Assembly (NCBI GenBank): GCA_000827265.1
Contig: KN834803.1
Span: 234,682-298,681 of the forward strand
Origin: Collybiopsis luxurians FD-317 M1
Lineage: Eukaryota; Basidiomycota; Agaricomycetes; Agaricales; Omphalotaceae
Length of the DNA stretch: 64,000 nt
Direction: 5' to 3'
The position numbers and the translations under genes were made by a program. The notes beneath the pieces are model-generated. The model made no database searches. It saw only the letters and a list, made by a program, of their open reading frames with translations, and was not told the DNA's origin. Shown in pieces: positions 1-11,143 of the stretch (position 1 is the first letter of the stretch; each line of letters opens with the position of its first letter).

Positions 1-273
1 TCTTTCTTGCACCAATGGAAGAGGGAAATACTGAAACCAAAGAAGGAAGTCCATGATTCGCAACTTGAGAAAAGACAGCAAGTTACAAAAGCCAGAGGTC
101 AGTCATAACCAGAAAATTCCCCTGTCTGTATGATTTTTCACCTCATAGCTCCAAGTAATAGAACACGCCCCATTGCAACTTTGAGTTACAAGGGACATAT
201 ACACAACAGTGCAGCCGAAGTTTGAAATCGGACTCAAAATCCAGACAAAACTTCTTCCGTAACGATGATATAT
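1..273. other. No gene seen
   Basis: Nothing coding or structured is recognisable before the first small-family pseudogene. Confidence 0.5.
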
Positions 274-707
274 CTAAATAGGGTGAATGCCCTGGAAAGA
301 AATGCCAGGCGCAACTGCAGTGCCAGCCATACTGTAGTGGGTGGGCTCAGTAGGGCTCCTAGTGTAGGTGAGGATGGTGGTATTGTTTGCTTGGGCACCT
401 TGTCCAGATACAACCCGAACAGTAAACTATTCACCACTCTATTAGCTGGGTAATAATGAGATACTGAAGGACTAGCCTGATCGCTGTTGTTGAGCCCTTT
501 GACAGTGGTGAGGTCGAGGACAATGTTGATGTCACCAGTCTCAACCATGGGATTAAGAGCATAGGAGGTGCCCACCCCAACGATGATAAATACACTGACA
601 TCGAAGGATCCACGGTTGGAGATAACAATTCAAGAAACCTGCAAACAGCATTAGATAAAGATGCTGAACTTCATTCTAGATGGGAAACATATGTTTCCAG
701 CAGACGT
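274..707 (-). pseudogene. Small beta-domain family, broken copy B
   Basis: This is a paralogue of the intact genes at 2422-2879 and 4860-5290. All three exon positions can be placed: exon 1 at 693-707, exon 2 at 477-638 (162 bases) and exon 3 at 274-426 (153 bases), the same exon lengths as the copy at 4860. It is broken in several ways. The start ATG reads ACG, the exon 1 donor GTATGC reads ATATGT, exon 2 has TGA at 630-632 where the paralogue has CGA (Arg), and the exon 2 donor GTTAGT reads GCTAGT. Exon 3 is still fully open. The TATA box of the intact copies is not visible upstream. It is a relatively recent pseudogene with point decay only and no large deletion. Function is unknown. Confidence 0.75.
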
Positions 708-2421
708 ATTAAGAGCAGTTAGTCAGCCACATAGGATGCAAAACCCAACGCACCAAAATCATAGTGCGTTAAATGCACCACCTGAGGCACTTTTGATTAG
801 TCATGGGAAATCAATTACTTCGGCAATGAGCCAATGATGACCGCCAACCTGGTATCGTGGTTTCCACATGCATGAAATTATCAAAAACCTTCATTTCATT
901 CTATCCGCTGTTCCAAACAGAGACCTGGAAATTGAAATAATAATTATTTTCTCCAACGTGCATATCCCTCGCCAGCAAAGAACCCAAAGACCAAAATATC
1001 TAGTGATCTGCAACAAAGTGTATGTGATTATAGTCATAACATCTCAGCAGAGAATATAGCAGGTAATTTCACCTTGTTAGTAACTACAAGAAGAAATCTA
1101 GAAGTTGTAAGATATGATACAGACTGCTACAGATTCATTGCATGAATCTCGCATACAAAAATGCAATGTCGTGATAGTGCTGATGCCAAATTATAATATA
1201 AGCTAATAAGTAGTTCTGCTGAGTTCTGCAGAGTGTAATGCATGGTGGGTCCAGAATAGCTTGTAGTGGAAAGGCAGGGCAAGGATTGATCGGGGACCTT
1301 GCATGTAGGTTGTTCAGAGGCAGGTGTCACTATTTATGAGTGCATGGAATGAAATGAAATGCTGAGTTTATGCTAATTCAACTTGAAGACAGGCAATCTT
1401 TGAATTGATCTAAATTTTGCAATTTATATTATTTTAGTTAGCATATGTTACATTTGATGATCCAGACATGAGGACCACCACTCATTAGCGTTTGCCCACT
1501 AATGTGTCAAGTGGCTATTGGGGAGGAGCGGATTTGGATCAATATAATATTGCTGTAGGTAACGACTCTTCTTGATAACAAATGTTATCTGCACTTCTAA
1601 ATTTCTGGCTGAATCTGTATTTATGTTGGGTATAGAAGGCAATAGACTGGCTAAAATATGAAAGGATGGTTGAAATGTGAGTAAATTTCAGGATTGGGAC
1701 AAATCTTAAATATATTATCATGACTCAAAAAGAATGACAACTTTAGAATCTACTTTCTTTTTGAAGATACATCCATACTATGTGGGTAAAATGATTGCAA
1801 ATACTTATCTTGTGGCATACAATGGGGCAAGGGTAATCAATGGGAGTACCCACAAGGCATGTGAATGTGTGCTGCAATAGTGTTAGACAAGGGTATGGGT
1901 ATACCTGCAAGGGTTCAGGGTAAGGGTATGCAATGGTCTGGGTTCAGGTCATGGGGATCTGGACCTGCAGTCATCTAAACTGCTTTTGCAGGCTTGAGGA
2001 GTTGTTATAATATATGTTTTTTTCAATGAAAATATCATTTTTGAACTATTTTAGATAAATTTAGATATTTACTTGGCCACATATGGTATAAACCCGCGAT
2101 AAGATACCGCAGTATTGCAGGTAGGGTTCCCACAGGGTCTGGGTAATTTTTGTACCTGGGGGTATACCCCTGTCCAACCCGGTGTGTGCAAAATAACTTT
2201 TTTCTCATTCATAACACTCTAATGAGCAAAATTTCAAATTGACTTCAAATTGACTTCAAATCACTCCAAAATATCTTAGCTGCAATTGAGGCTTTGTTAT
2301 CTCTGTATCAGCTGTATTTCTCACAACTACAATGGGTAGGGCACAACATATGGTAAATTCCATCATAGTGCTACTACTTATAGGCTTGTACAATTCAGTT
2401 TAGAAGATGACCATCAGTACA
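708..2421. other. Intergenic, no gene; G/T-rich degenerate stretch
   Basis: No supported gene. Around 1820-2170 the sequence is rich in imperfect GGGTA/GGTCTGGGT-type words and looks like decayed low-complexity DNA. The right part holds a transposon-related repeat, listed separately. Confidence 0.4.
2181..2345 (+). repeat. Degenerate repeat related to the inverted-repeat transposon end
   Basis: It begins with GGTGTGTGCAAAATAACTTT and is followed by a T-run, resembling the left end of the transposon at 27584. About 165 bases also align loosely with 8352-8520, including the shared words AGCTGTATTT and AACTACAAT. It is probably an old truncated copy of the same or a related element. Confidence 0.45.
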
Positions 2422-2879
2422 TCACCTCAAGGTAGGGCGAATACCCTGGAAGGAAAGGCCAGGGGCCACTGCAGTGTCAGTGACGGTGTAGTGACCAGTA
2501 TCTGTGGTGTTCCTGGTGTAGGTGAGGACAACTGTATTGTTGGCCTGCTCCCCTTGTCCAGATACAGCTCTAACAGTAAACTATATAATAACCAAGATTT
2601 AAGTAAGTTGATAACAATAAAGACTCTTTCCAAAATTGGCTAACCTCATCACCATTGGTGAGTCCTTCAACCTTGGTTAGATCCAGGACAATATCAACAT
2701 CTCCTACATAGACCGGGGGATTAAGGGCATAGATAGCACCCATTGGCCCTACAATCAGAAAGATACTGGCGTCGATGAATCCATTGTTGGAGACAACAAG
2801 TTGAGTAACCTGGGAACAGGATTAAGAACAGGGGCCCAGACTCATTCTGAAGCACAGAGCATACATTTCCAGCAGACAT
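2422..2879 (-). CDS. Small beta-domain protein C (112 aa, intact), function unknown
   Basis: Complete three-exon gene: exon 1 at 2865-2879 (5 codons, MSAGN), exon 2 at 2645-2809 (55 codons) and exon 3 at 2422-2580 (53 codons with stop). Splice sites are GTATGC and GTTAGC donors with CAG and TAG acceptors, and both introns are phase 0. No signal peptide or transmembrane segment is visible. The sequence alternates short hydrophobic and polar runs with several Gly-Asp and Asn-Gly turns, suggesting a compact beta fold (inference). It shares residues with the copy at 4860 throughout, including the VSN.G..DAS core, the GD.dI.LDLT stretch, GL.NGD at the end of exon 2 and AVSGQG at the start of exon 3. 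Exons 1-2 also match the N-termini of the long genes at 9582 and 11144. A TATA box lies about 62 bases upstream. I do not recognise a named family. Confidence 0.75.
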
Positions 2880-2940
2880 ATTGAGTAGTTAGCGAGCGGA
2901 GTTGGCTTGCACTTTGAAACTCATGAGGAGGCGCAGACCG

Positions 2941-2948
2941 CTTTTATA
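2941..2948 (-). promoter_or_regulatory. TATA box of the gene at 2422-2879
   Basis: TATAAAAG on the minus strand, 62 bases before the ATG. The word and the leader that follows (TGCAAGCCAACTC, then CGCTAACT and TCAATATG) recur upstream of the paralogue at 4860. Confidence 0.65.
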
Positions 2949-3980
2949 CAATGTACAGATAACTTCAAAAGGCGAAATGTTCCATATTGAGCAAATAACA
3001 ATAATTCGCAAGGGTAAGACGCCGAACGATGAATAGTTCCAAATTGAACATGCACCACTGACTAACATTCTACACATGTTTCTGATGCCACCGACATTTA
3101 TTTTTCAGGCAACCCAGCCCAATGAACTAGTTTTGCACCAAAAACATTGGTAAGACAGCTTTCAATTGTTGTCGAAATGACGGGGTGAATGTGAGCTAAG
3201 TGTAAATGGACATTTCCTTTTCCACGGACCACATAAGGATTGACACACTCAGGTTGAACATCATCCATTTTCTACCGAACTACAAGGGTCAAGAATCCAG
3301 TTTACATATGTGGGTGTGAATGAACTGGGTTCTTCGCCCAAGTATTGCTGAGAATTGAAATGTGTACAAAGCTTCCAGGCTGTCAGCCCAACTGCCAATG
3401 TCCTTTGCAGACACAATTCAACTAGCCCTCATAGTAAGTAGTGAGCTGACAGAGCAGATTAATTGGGAGCTGGAATGCAGGTGCAGATCAACCGAAACCA
3501 GGTGTCATCAATGTCATGACCCTGTTTCCTTCATATCTCCATCTATTCAAGTTGACCAATTGTTTCCGGTTCGAGCCCATCAGAAGTCGGGGCTGGTCCA
3601 ATTTAGCCCTATTGCCTATTAGCCTTCGGTAATTGTAAAAGGCAAAAACTTGCAAATTCTACCATTCATTGCTTTTCCTTTTTCAATCACTTACTGTCAT
3701 AAGTCCAGGATTTTTATACGTAGTAGTAGAATTTGTAAGTTTCGGCCATTTACAATTACATGGAACAGTTGCAACAACAGGGTAAACACCCTCATTCTCT
3801 AGATAGAACCCTTTCCATCGGGAATGCACATTAAACTTACAAAATGCCTTCTATAGGCAAAGAATCAGAACTGTAACAGGAATCTAGAACCTTAGATATT
3901 GATATTGTTAAAACAGGTCTTAAGTTATCTGCAAAATACTTGCAAGTCGCGTTAATTGTATAATCAAGTTGTTCCTAAGT

Positions 3981-4350
3981 GTCACCTGTCAAGCAATTTT
4001 GGCTCCAATCCTAGGACAATAGTGAACTTAAGTAATTGAGTACTCTGAAGGACATAAAGGTTGACAGAGAGCATGGTGCATTTTCTGATGCTGGCAATTC
4101 TCGCACACAGGACGGAGCTTGGGTAGATGCAGCCACTGGCACATTACACTTTACAGTTATAATTAACCTTCTCACAAGTTGCTGTCACCTGTCAAGCCAT
4201 TTCGGTTCCAAACCAAGATAAATGGTGAACTTAAGTAATTGAGTACTCTGAAGGATGTAGAGTCTGACAGAGAACATGGTACATTTCCTGATGCTCGGCA
4301 ACTCTCACACACAGGATGGAACTTGGGTCGAGGTGGCTTCCATTGACACT
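3981..4350 (+). repeat. Two-copy tandem direct repeat, unit about 213 bp
   Basis: GTCACCTGTCAAGC starts at 3981 and again at 4194. Both copies continue through GTGAACTTAAGTAATTGAG, TACTCTGAAGGA and an ACACAGGA motif, to about 4138 and 4350. The copies differ by scattered substitutions. No protein function can be assigned. Confidence 0.7.
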
Positions 4351-4788
4351 GAACCTGGAACCATGCAGACCACAAAAGTCAGGGGAATGGCCTCCATGGC
4401 CATGGCATTTCAATGTAAAATGAATGATACTTGAACCCAATTTTTTTTACCATGAAATTACTTGGAGCCAAATTAGCTGCAAGAAAACATCCACATATTG
4501 CTCTGATGCTCAGTATGCCTTGTGACAAGCAAGTAGTAGGAACCTTAATAGTGTTACTCAGCACGCTTCATGCACCTGTGGAAAGCTTGCACTCAAAGTT
4601 TCATCAAAGAGTTCTCAGGTTCACGATCATATTCGGATGAGTGCTAACACACGGCATATTGGCATCGATTATCATTGTTCTTTGTTCAATATCCACCTAT
4701 CAGACTTCCGGGACATTTTGTTCCAGGAATGACAGGACTTAACAATGGGTCAATGCTATTCAACCACTAGAATTGAGTTTACTTTGCA

Positions 4789-4796
4789 TATAAAAG
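4789..4796 (+). promoter_or_regulatory. TATA box of the gene at 4860-5290
   Basis: TATAAAAG 64 bases before the ATG, followed by the conserved leader shared with the paralogue at 2422-2879. Confidence 0.65.
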
Positions 4797-4859
4797 CAGC
4801 TTGTGCTCCCTCATATCCTTCACTCTGCAAGCCAACTCGACTCGCTAACTGCTCTCAAT

Positions 4860-5290
4860 ATGTCTGCTGGAAATGTATGCTCCCTGTCTGGAGTGAGGTT
4901 GACCATCTTTTAATGCTGTTTGCAGGTTTCTCGAATTGTTGTCTCCAACCATGGATCCTTCGATGCCAGTATTTGGGTCATTGTTGGGCCAGGTGCCGCT
5001 CTCGCGCTCAATCCCACGGTTGAGGCTGGTGACATCAACATTACCCTCGACCTCACCACTGTCAGAGGACTCAACAACGGCGATCAGGTTAGTCTTTCAA
5101 TTTCTCATTATTATCCAGCTAATAGAGTGGTGAATAGTTCAATGTTCGCGCTGTATCTGGACAAGGTATCCAGGCAAACAATAACACCATCCTCACCTAC
5201 ACTAGGAACTCCAGTGATGCTGGCCACTACAGTGTCACTGGCACTGCGGTTGCACCTGGCATTTCTTTCCAGGGCATTCACCCTATCTAG
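4860..5290 (+). CDS. Small beta-domain protein A (109 aa, intact), function unknown
   Basis: Complete three-exon gene: exon 1 at 4860-4874 (MSAGN), exon 2 at 4926-5087 (54 codons) and exon 3 at 5138-5290 (51 codons with TAG). Donors are GTATGC and GTTAGT, acceptors GCAG and ATAG, and both introns are phase 0. Start choice rests on the paralogue at 2422, which has the same ATG, five-codon first exon and leader. There is no signal peptide or membrane segment, so the product is probably cytosolic or non-classically exported (inference). Exon 2 carries an SN.GSFDAS core and a GD-I-N-I-x-L-D-L-T strand. Exon 3 has AVSGQG and a conserved LSFQGI/ISFQGI-type C-terminus. The long genes at 9582 and 11144 have the same intron positions. 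Function is unknown. Confidence 0.75.
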
Positions 5291-5580
5291 TTATATCATC
5301 CTTGTGGATGGACTTTTGTCTACTTGTTTGAGTTCAATTTTAAACTTTGGCTGCATACCTTGTAAATAAATTTTCAATGGGTTGCGTTCTATCACTTGAA
5401 GTTATGAGGTGAAATAATTATTAGTTAATGATGCAATAATGAAGCCTCAACTACCCTCTTGATTGAATTTTTATCTCACGATCGCCATTCGTCGAGCGCA
5501 TCATATTCAATCATCATTGAACCGCTATTCACAGGTTTGCACAATTAAGATGAGAACAATGTCCATAAAGAACGTCAGCC

Positions 5581-5733
5581 CTAGATGGGGTAAATACCCT
5601 GGAAGGAAAGGCTAGGAGCAACAGCAGTGCCAGTGATGGTATAGCGGCCAGCGTCCGCCGAGTTCTTTGTGTAAGTGAGTATACTGTTATTATTTGCCTA
5701 GACACCCTGTCCCGATACAGCCCAAACCATAAA
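5581..5733 (-). pseudogene. Orphan exon 3 of the small beta-domain family (copy D)
   Basis: A 153-base match to exon 3 of the gene at 4860, starting after an ATAG acceptor and ending in TAG. It contains an internal TAG where paralogues have CAG/GAG just after the AVSGQG motif. No exon 1 or 2 is recognisable in 5734-6400, so this is a truncated, dead copy. Confidence 0.7.
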
Positions 5734-6436
5734 CTATTCTATAGAGAAATACTCTGATTATAATGTGTAGCAACCCACTAGAATGCTATTGCAACCTCGG
5801 CCTTTTGAATCACTAGGGATGTAATGTTGAAAGCTTTTAAAGTTCTATTTTTCACCTAAGAAAACTTTGCTTGAAGCCCTTGTACGTCTACTCAACTTTA
5901 GGATTCCAACTCATTATTAATGTACATCAAACAAGCTAGAACATGATTTCCCATTACTGAATTTAAACAGTGGGGGGTGTAGGGCGATTTCATATTAAGG
6001 TAAAGCATGTTATCACACAGTGTATTGGTTTTTATAACTTCGGCATAACAGCTTTGATTGAAAATTTCTGTCTCGGGGCCAGGAGAAAAGACCTCGGGAT
6101 CTCAGCTCCCAGTGGTGTATTAATTGTAACCCCTGCACAGAAATGGCTTTGATTACAGTTGATATGGTTGTTATTGTCACTCTAGCCTGGTAACAAAGCC
6201 CTCGAAGAGGTTGTTCTTGTTACACAAGAAACCTTGTTAGAGGGTCTGGAAAACCAGAGGGAAAAAATTGGCATAGACTTTTGACCTGCCACTTATAGAA
6301 GGTGCATTTACCATCATAATGTTAGTCAAGAATGTAGTCCTTTATTTAGTGTAATTTGTCTATTTAAGTATAGAGCTGATGTGCAAGAAGTAACAAAAGT
6401 AGATCAAGCTTGTCAAGGTCTAAGTAATAACATAAG
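5734..6436. other. No gene seen
   Basis: Sequence upstream of the orphan exon, without recognisable coding content. Confidence 0.4.
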
Positions 6437-6893
6437 TTACTTTTGTAAGGCCATATTTGCGGACTGTGAATTTGAAATCATCCATCGGAAATGAATACAT
6501 GCAGGGACGACTTGATAATTTCTTGTCAGAACAGTGTTAAGTTCACTTCTATATACATGTTGATTGTCTGCCAGAATGCCCTGTTCTGATATAACCCGAA
6601 CATTTAACTGTCAAACACATTGACAACTTGCTACTAAACAGAGATTTCAGATGGCCAACTTACTGTCATGCCATCTGAAAGGCCGCCGATGGTAGTGAGG
6701 TCAAACCTAACATCCTTGTCACCAGCGTTGAGCAGGGGCTTTAGTTCATAGGCAGCAGTAGGCGAATGAATGAGCCAGAGCTTACCATCAGAGGGAGTAT
6801 GGTTGAATGCAATAATTTCAGATACTTGAAAGTTGTGAGATAACATTGCCTGTAATTAGGTTCATAAATGGTGCATATTTTGCCAGCAGACAT
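6437..6893 (-). pseudogene. Divergent small beta-domain family copy E, 3' part overwritten by a repeat
   Basis: Exon 1 (6879-6893, MSAGK) still has its ATG, but its donor GTATGC reads ATATGC. Exon 2 (6664-6825, 162 bases as in copy A) is open and has a good GTAAGT donor, but its CAG acceptor reads CAA. Exon 3 can be read from 6607 to a TAA at 6437 (57 codons). It keeps only the first residues of the family; the last dozen codons lie in sequence matching the right end of the inverted-repeat transposon (compare AAGTTACTTTTGTAAGGCCA at 6433-6452 with the same word near 29863). With two splice sites lost it is probably non-functional. Confidence 0.6.
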
Positions 6894-9581
6894 CTGCAAG
6901 GAAGTTGGCATGGTGCACTTCGTAAGTTAGCAAGTTGGGGTGGTTTGTAGACTGATAGAAACCTAGCTAACTTTACATTTATCTATTTTCAATGTGCGTA
7001 TTGCAAGTGTCGTCACATTGCTACAAACAGAAATCTGATCTCATTTTAATAATAAACTCAATAATAATAATCACTCCGGCGCATAGTTGGCCGAACAAGA
7101 TCGGACCTACTGTTCCGAAGTATTATTCATCTGCCATACTGGACAGTGTCCATCGTTCAATGTCACTGAACAAATCACACCTCAGCCACTCACACCAGCA
7201 ATGACTGTCGTTAATGTACTATGCTCAACAAGCTCTCTGTTTCTGGAAAGTTGGAAGTTAAATATGAGTAGTATGGTCAAGTTGGGGGTCCAAGAAAATT
7301 AATTACGAGATGGGCTGTTTATCCCGGCGCACTGCATTTAAATTCCTCCAGATGTTCTTGACAGTATGCAAAACATTGGCAATGATCAAAATTGCAAGAT
7401 GAATTCCTTTTGACAGAGGCCCAATATGTCCCAAATATGTCGCGTTGTCTTTGGATATTGAGCATGAACTTTCTTAAATTCTTAGCAGTGATAAATGGTA
7501 TATTAATGTGTATCACGTACATTGTCGTTACCTCACTATTACCATTTGTGGAACAGACAAGCAGGAATATGTACAAGTTGATGAATTCAGCAGCAAAACT
7601 CTGTAATTCTACTAATGTAAGCAACCAGTTGGGGAACAAGAAGAGTTTACTAAGGGAACCTAATGTTAATACCACTTGAAACCCTGCATTATTTTGCTTA
7701 CTAATTCAATTTTTGTCATCAATATTATGCTGGGAATATAAAATTGCCTCTAAAGGATCAGGCGTAGATCTCACAACCACATAAACTTAGCATTCTTTCT
7801 ATCGTGTTCCATGCACTCATAATAACCACATGTATACACTCTGACTCAGGAAAAGGGTTCCAAATGCTTAAAGTATGTCTACTTGAGGCTTCAATAGGAG
7901 GTAGATGATAAATGGAAAATTAGTCATGTTATATATTTAGACTCAGCTACTGACATTATCTTGCATCTTGCTTGTCTCTTTTCTAGGAGACTGCGACTTA
8001 TGAAGGGCGCAACACAGGCAGAGCTGGCTCCCGGTTTTTGCTTGCCATAGTTATTAATAAATCAACATAAATCTCATTTAATATATTTTCAAGAAGAGCA
8101 AAAACACCAGAATGGAGGGCCAAATCCAGTGTCTACTTCAGGGTACATCCATGAAATACCTAGTGAAATACCTATGGACCAAGGATAATTGATGAGGTGC
8201 TTTGCCGCGCAAAGTGAACTCGTTGTTATCAAAATAGCTCAGGCTTGGCTTTGCTTAGTAAATATTCTTGACATAAGTATGTTCAGGTAAACCTACTGGA
8301 AATATCTCTAGATATAGTCATGCAGTGCTGGAAAGTTAACCAGAGACATATGAGTGTGTGCAAAGTAACTTTTTTCTCTGTGTTAAAACCTGATGAACAA
8401 ACCTTTAGGTCACACCAGAATGTTTTAGTGGTCATCCATACAGCACTGAGGCTATTGTACCACTCTTTTAGCTGTATTTTTCCTTCATCTCGTAACTACA
8501 ATCGATAGGACTCAATTCTGAGGGATCAGAAATGACATCACCGTTATGCCAAACTTTCTATGCCATATGATGCATGAATGGAATTATGCTGTGTCATACT
8601 CTGTTGATCATGTTTGTGAGAGACGGCTATGAATATATCAATGGAGAAGGAATAAATGTCTCATTCATTACGGAACCCCATCTCTCTGCTTGTTGCTTAG
8701 CAACTGAAAGTAATTTAGTACGATGTGAGGCCCGGGGTCTATACCTTCAGAGACAAAGTTAAGTCTAGTTTTGTTGTGATTCAGCGCTGTCGGACTATTA
8801 CAAGTTATCAATGTATCTGTCCCTTCTGTGAAAGGTTGTGTGCAATTCCAAAGGTGCACAGAGCTTACATGCATAATGTACCAGATAGATGCTCATTGTA
8901 AGAAGTACTTGGCATTAAAACAACACATGTTTCAGATGCTTTTGATGATTGCTTCGCACAAATTAGCCCAATCAAGCGAAATTGTATTTGTACCAAAAAA
9001 ACCTTGATAACTGTTCTTGAAAAGAGACATGTGCAAGTGCAAGTGGCGAATAGAAGCGGTAACGTCTCGCAGGTTTAGCTTGTGCATTCTATTACATACT
9101 GAAAACCGAGAAATAGGTTTATTACCATTAAAAGCCAAACACAGGCGCTTGTACATGTAAATGAGGTGTGTGGGGGGACTCATGGTTGAAACTGGGTTCC
9201 CATAGAAGATGCATGTATCTATACCATGGTATATTGACCTGACTTCTGAGAAGAAGTGAACTAGAATGTCTATGCAAATATGCATCACACCATTCAGCTT
9301 CCAGACTGGTCCACTTATCATGTAAAAGCTATTTCACACCAACTTCAGTTGCGGATTATACTAAAGCTGTGATGCCTTCCATGCTGTCTGTCACGCCTTC
9401 AGGGTTCTCAGAGTTCTCGGAGGAGTCCTCCGTTGCAGTTTTTAACTTACCTCAAGATCTTGTGTCAAACGTGAATGTTTTGGGTGGATCTTCTCGTCAC
9501 TTTGAGTTCTCACGATTGGACCGCTGTCTAGGAGCAACTTTATACTGGCCTTAGTTCTGCACGTGAGCATTAAGAATGATA
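6894..9581. other. Long intergenic stretch, no supported gene
   Basis: Several open frames of 95-130 codons occur on both strands (for example 7319-7675 minus and 8932-9321 minus). None shows a recognisable domain, splice pattern or paralogue in the window. A repeat remnant lies at 8352-8520. Confidence 0.35.
8352..8520 (+). repeat. Degenerate repeat related to the inverted-repeat transposon end
   Basis: Starts GAGTGTGTGCAAAGTAACTT, matching the left terminus of the transposon at 27584 almost base for base over the first 20 positions. It then follows the same course as the repeat at 2181-2345. No partner end is evident. Confidence 0.5.
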
Positions 9582-10706
9582 TCAGACATTTCTAACCTCT
9601 GTAAGGGTGTACATGATGATCTGGCTGCCTGCAGAAGCAGAGAGATGTAGATACCACCCTCCCGCTTTCCAGTCTTTATCAATGCCTTTGAATACTTCTT
9701 GTGATCTGAATGCATTACCCTCCGGTGAAGCATGGTCGTATCCATCTTGAGGATTGCTTGAATGCACAATGCCCGCCTTGATAGAGCCGATGTACGGATT
9801 TGTCCATCCCTGGTATTGACGGTTAAGGTCATTAATAATGGATTCATGCCTTGAAAGGAAGTAACACAGACAATGGCAAAGTCATACCAGGTCACAGGAT
9901 CAAGAATCATTCTGAAAGAGGTTCCCCCAGTTGCGCCGGTAAAAAATGTGCCATCTCCATTGCAGCAGGTGAAAATCATTTGGTCAAATGGAAGAATATC
10001 GGATGGCGGCTCCCAATATCTTCCAGAGTCGAAGTATGTATGATGGTCCTGAAGAACAATCCGAAACTGAGTCATGTTGCGAACAACACATTGAATCCAT
10101 CGCGACTTTTCTGTGAGTGAAGCAGGGGGATCTGGGATCCTCTGACTCATGACCTGGTAGTTGATGATCACTAGAGTCAGGAAAGATTCCAAATAATTGC
10201 TCATCCACCTACGTATTGGCGTCCAGCCCGGATTTCCTCTTCATCAAGTAGTACAAATGATAGGTCATCCTTGTCAACAAACCCTTTGAACATTATCTGT
10301 GGATCATTTATTGTGCCTTTGATCAAATATTCAGCCTTCTTGTTTGGAGCGCTATTACTGAAGGTTAACACTGCAGGACTCCGTCCCGTTCTCAGCTCGT
10401 GGATAATTTGCAGTTTGAACTACAGGGCATATGGCTTAGAGGCCATAAGGCTTTACATGAAGGACTGCGATCACCTCTGTGCCATTTGCAATCGGCTCTC
10501 TTTCCAGTTGATACAACCAAGAATGTCCGGCTAAAAGATCAGGGTTGAGGACAAAGGCTCTGCCGTTGGGGTTGTTCTCTACAACTTGTACTGTCGTGTC
10601 GAATGGCGATTCATTTCGAATCAGGAGATGCTTCACCTACGCAGAGTTAAGAAGCGGCAGGTTAGGAGGAGCGCTTGTAACCGATACTCACCGAGCCTCT
10701 CGACAT
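9582..10706 (-). CDS. Two-domain protein with actinoporin-like C-terminus (about 297 aa)
   Basis: Five exons on the minus strand: 10692-10706, 10475-10636, 10213-10419, 9872-10153 and 9582-9809, all phase 0, stop TGA at 9582-9584. Exons 1-2 (5 and 54 codons) match the exon layout and core residues of the small genes at 2422 and 4860. Exon 3 is exactly 207 bases, as in the neighbour at 11144. Exons 4-5 (residues about 129-297) form a second domain. Its tyrosine-phenylalanine/Ser-Gly, Asn-Gly-Asp, Thr-Gly-x-Thr-Gly-Gly and aromatic Gly-Trp-Thr-Asn-Pro motifs resemble the actinoporin-like membrane-binding/pore-forming fold, though this rests on motif memory only. A signal peptide is absent. The exon 4 donor GTCTGT is weak. 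If the fold is right, the product could act on lipid membranes, for example in defence. A fungal lectin of the same cytolysin/lectin superfamily is the main alternative. Confidence 0.65.
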
Positions 10707-11143
10707 GCTGGCAATAGGTACCGAGTGAGGCTTTACCGTGCTTTTTAAAAAGTGCGAAAGTTGCTGTGCAAGATCTAAACTATTCAGGATATGTACCTGA
10801 TCCGGGTAATATTTCAAGCTAAATGAGTTAGGTCTGGTGGGAATAACAGAATCATGGAGTACCTGGGAACTCGAAGTGACTCCTTCTCAACGACTCCCTC
10901 TAGGCTCTCAGCGACATCCAATGTCATTATAATAAGTAAGTGAAGATTGAGTTCCAGCGATAGAAGGCTTATGTATTCCGAGCCTGCTGTCACTCAAGTG
11001 CCACTCGAGTGGTATTTGGCACCCGTCATATGTCCGGCGATAGTGGGCCTTGAGCCGACCAGCTGACTCCAAACTCGCAGAATGCTACAATACCAGTCGT
11101 GGATCTCCTTAAAATCCACAGTCTCCCTATCTTCACCAACTTC
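10707..11143. promoter_or_regulatory. Shared divergent promoter region of the two-domain gene pair
   Basis: 437 bases separate the two start codons of the head-to-head genes. A TTTAAAAA word near 10743-10751 could serve the minus-strand gene; no convincing TATA box is seen for the plus-strand gene. Co-regulation is inferred from the arrangement only. Confidence 0.4.

Larger units (their letters stand above)
2880..4859. other. Region between two divergent small-family genes
   Basis: It holds the promoters of the genes at 2422 and 4860 at its two edges and a tandem direct repeat at 3981-4350. Short open frames occur but none looks coding. Confidence 0.4.

Noticed and set aside
3560..3585. GGTTCGAGCCC word resembling a tRNA T-arm
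   Set aside because: No acceptor, D-arm or anticodon stem can be folded around it.
7319..7679. Overlapping open frames of 118 and 95 codons on opposite strands
   Set aside because: Neither has a recognisable domain, paralogue or splice context; AT-rich DNA gives such frames by chance.
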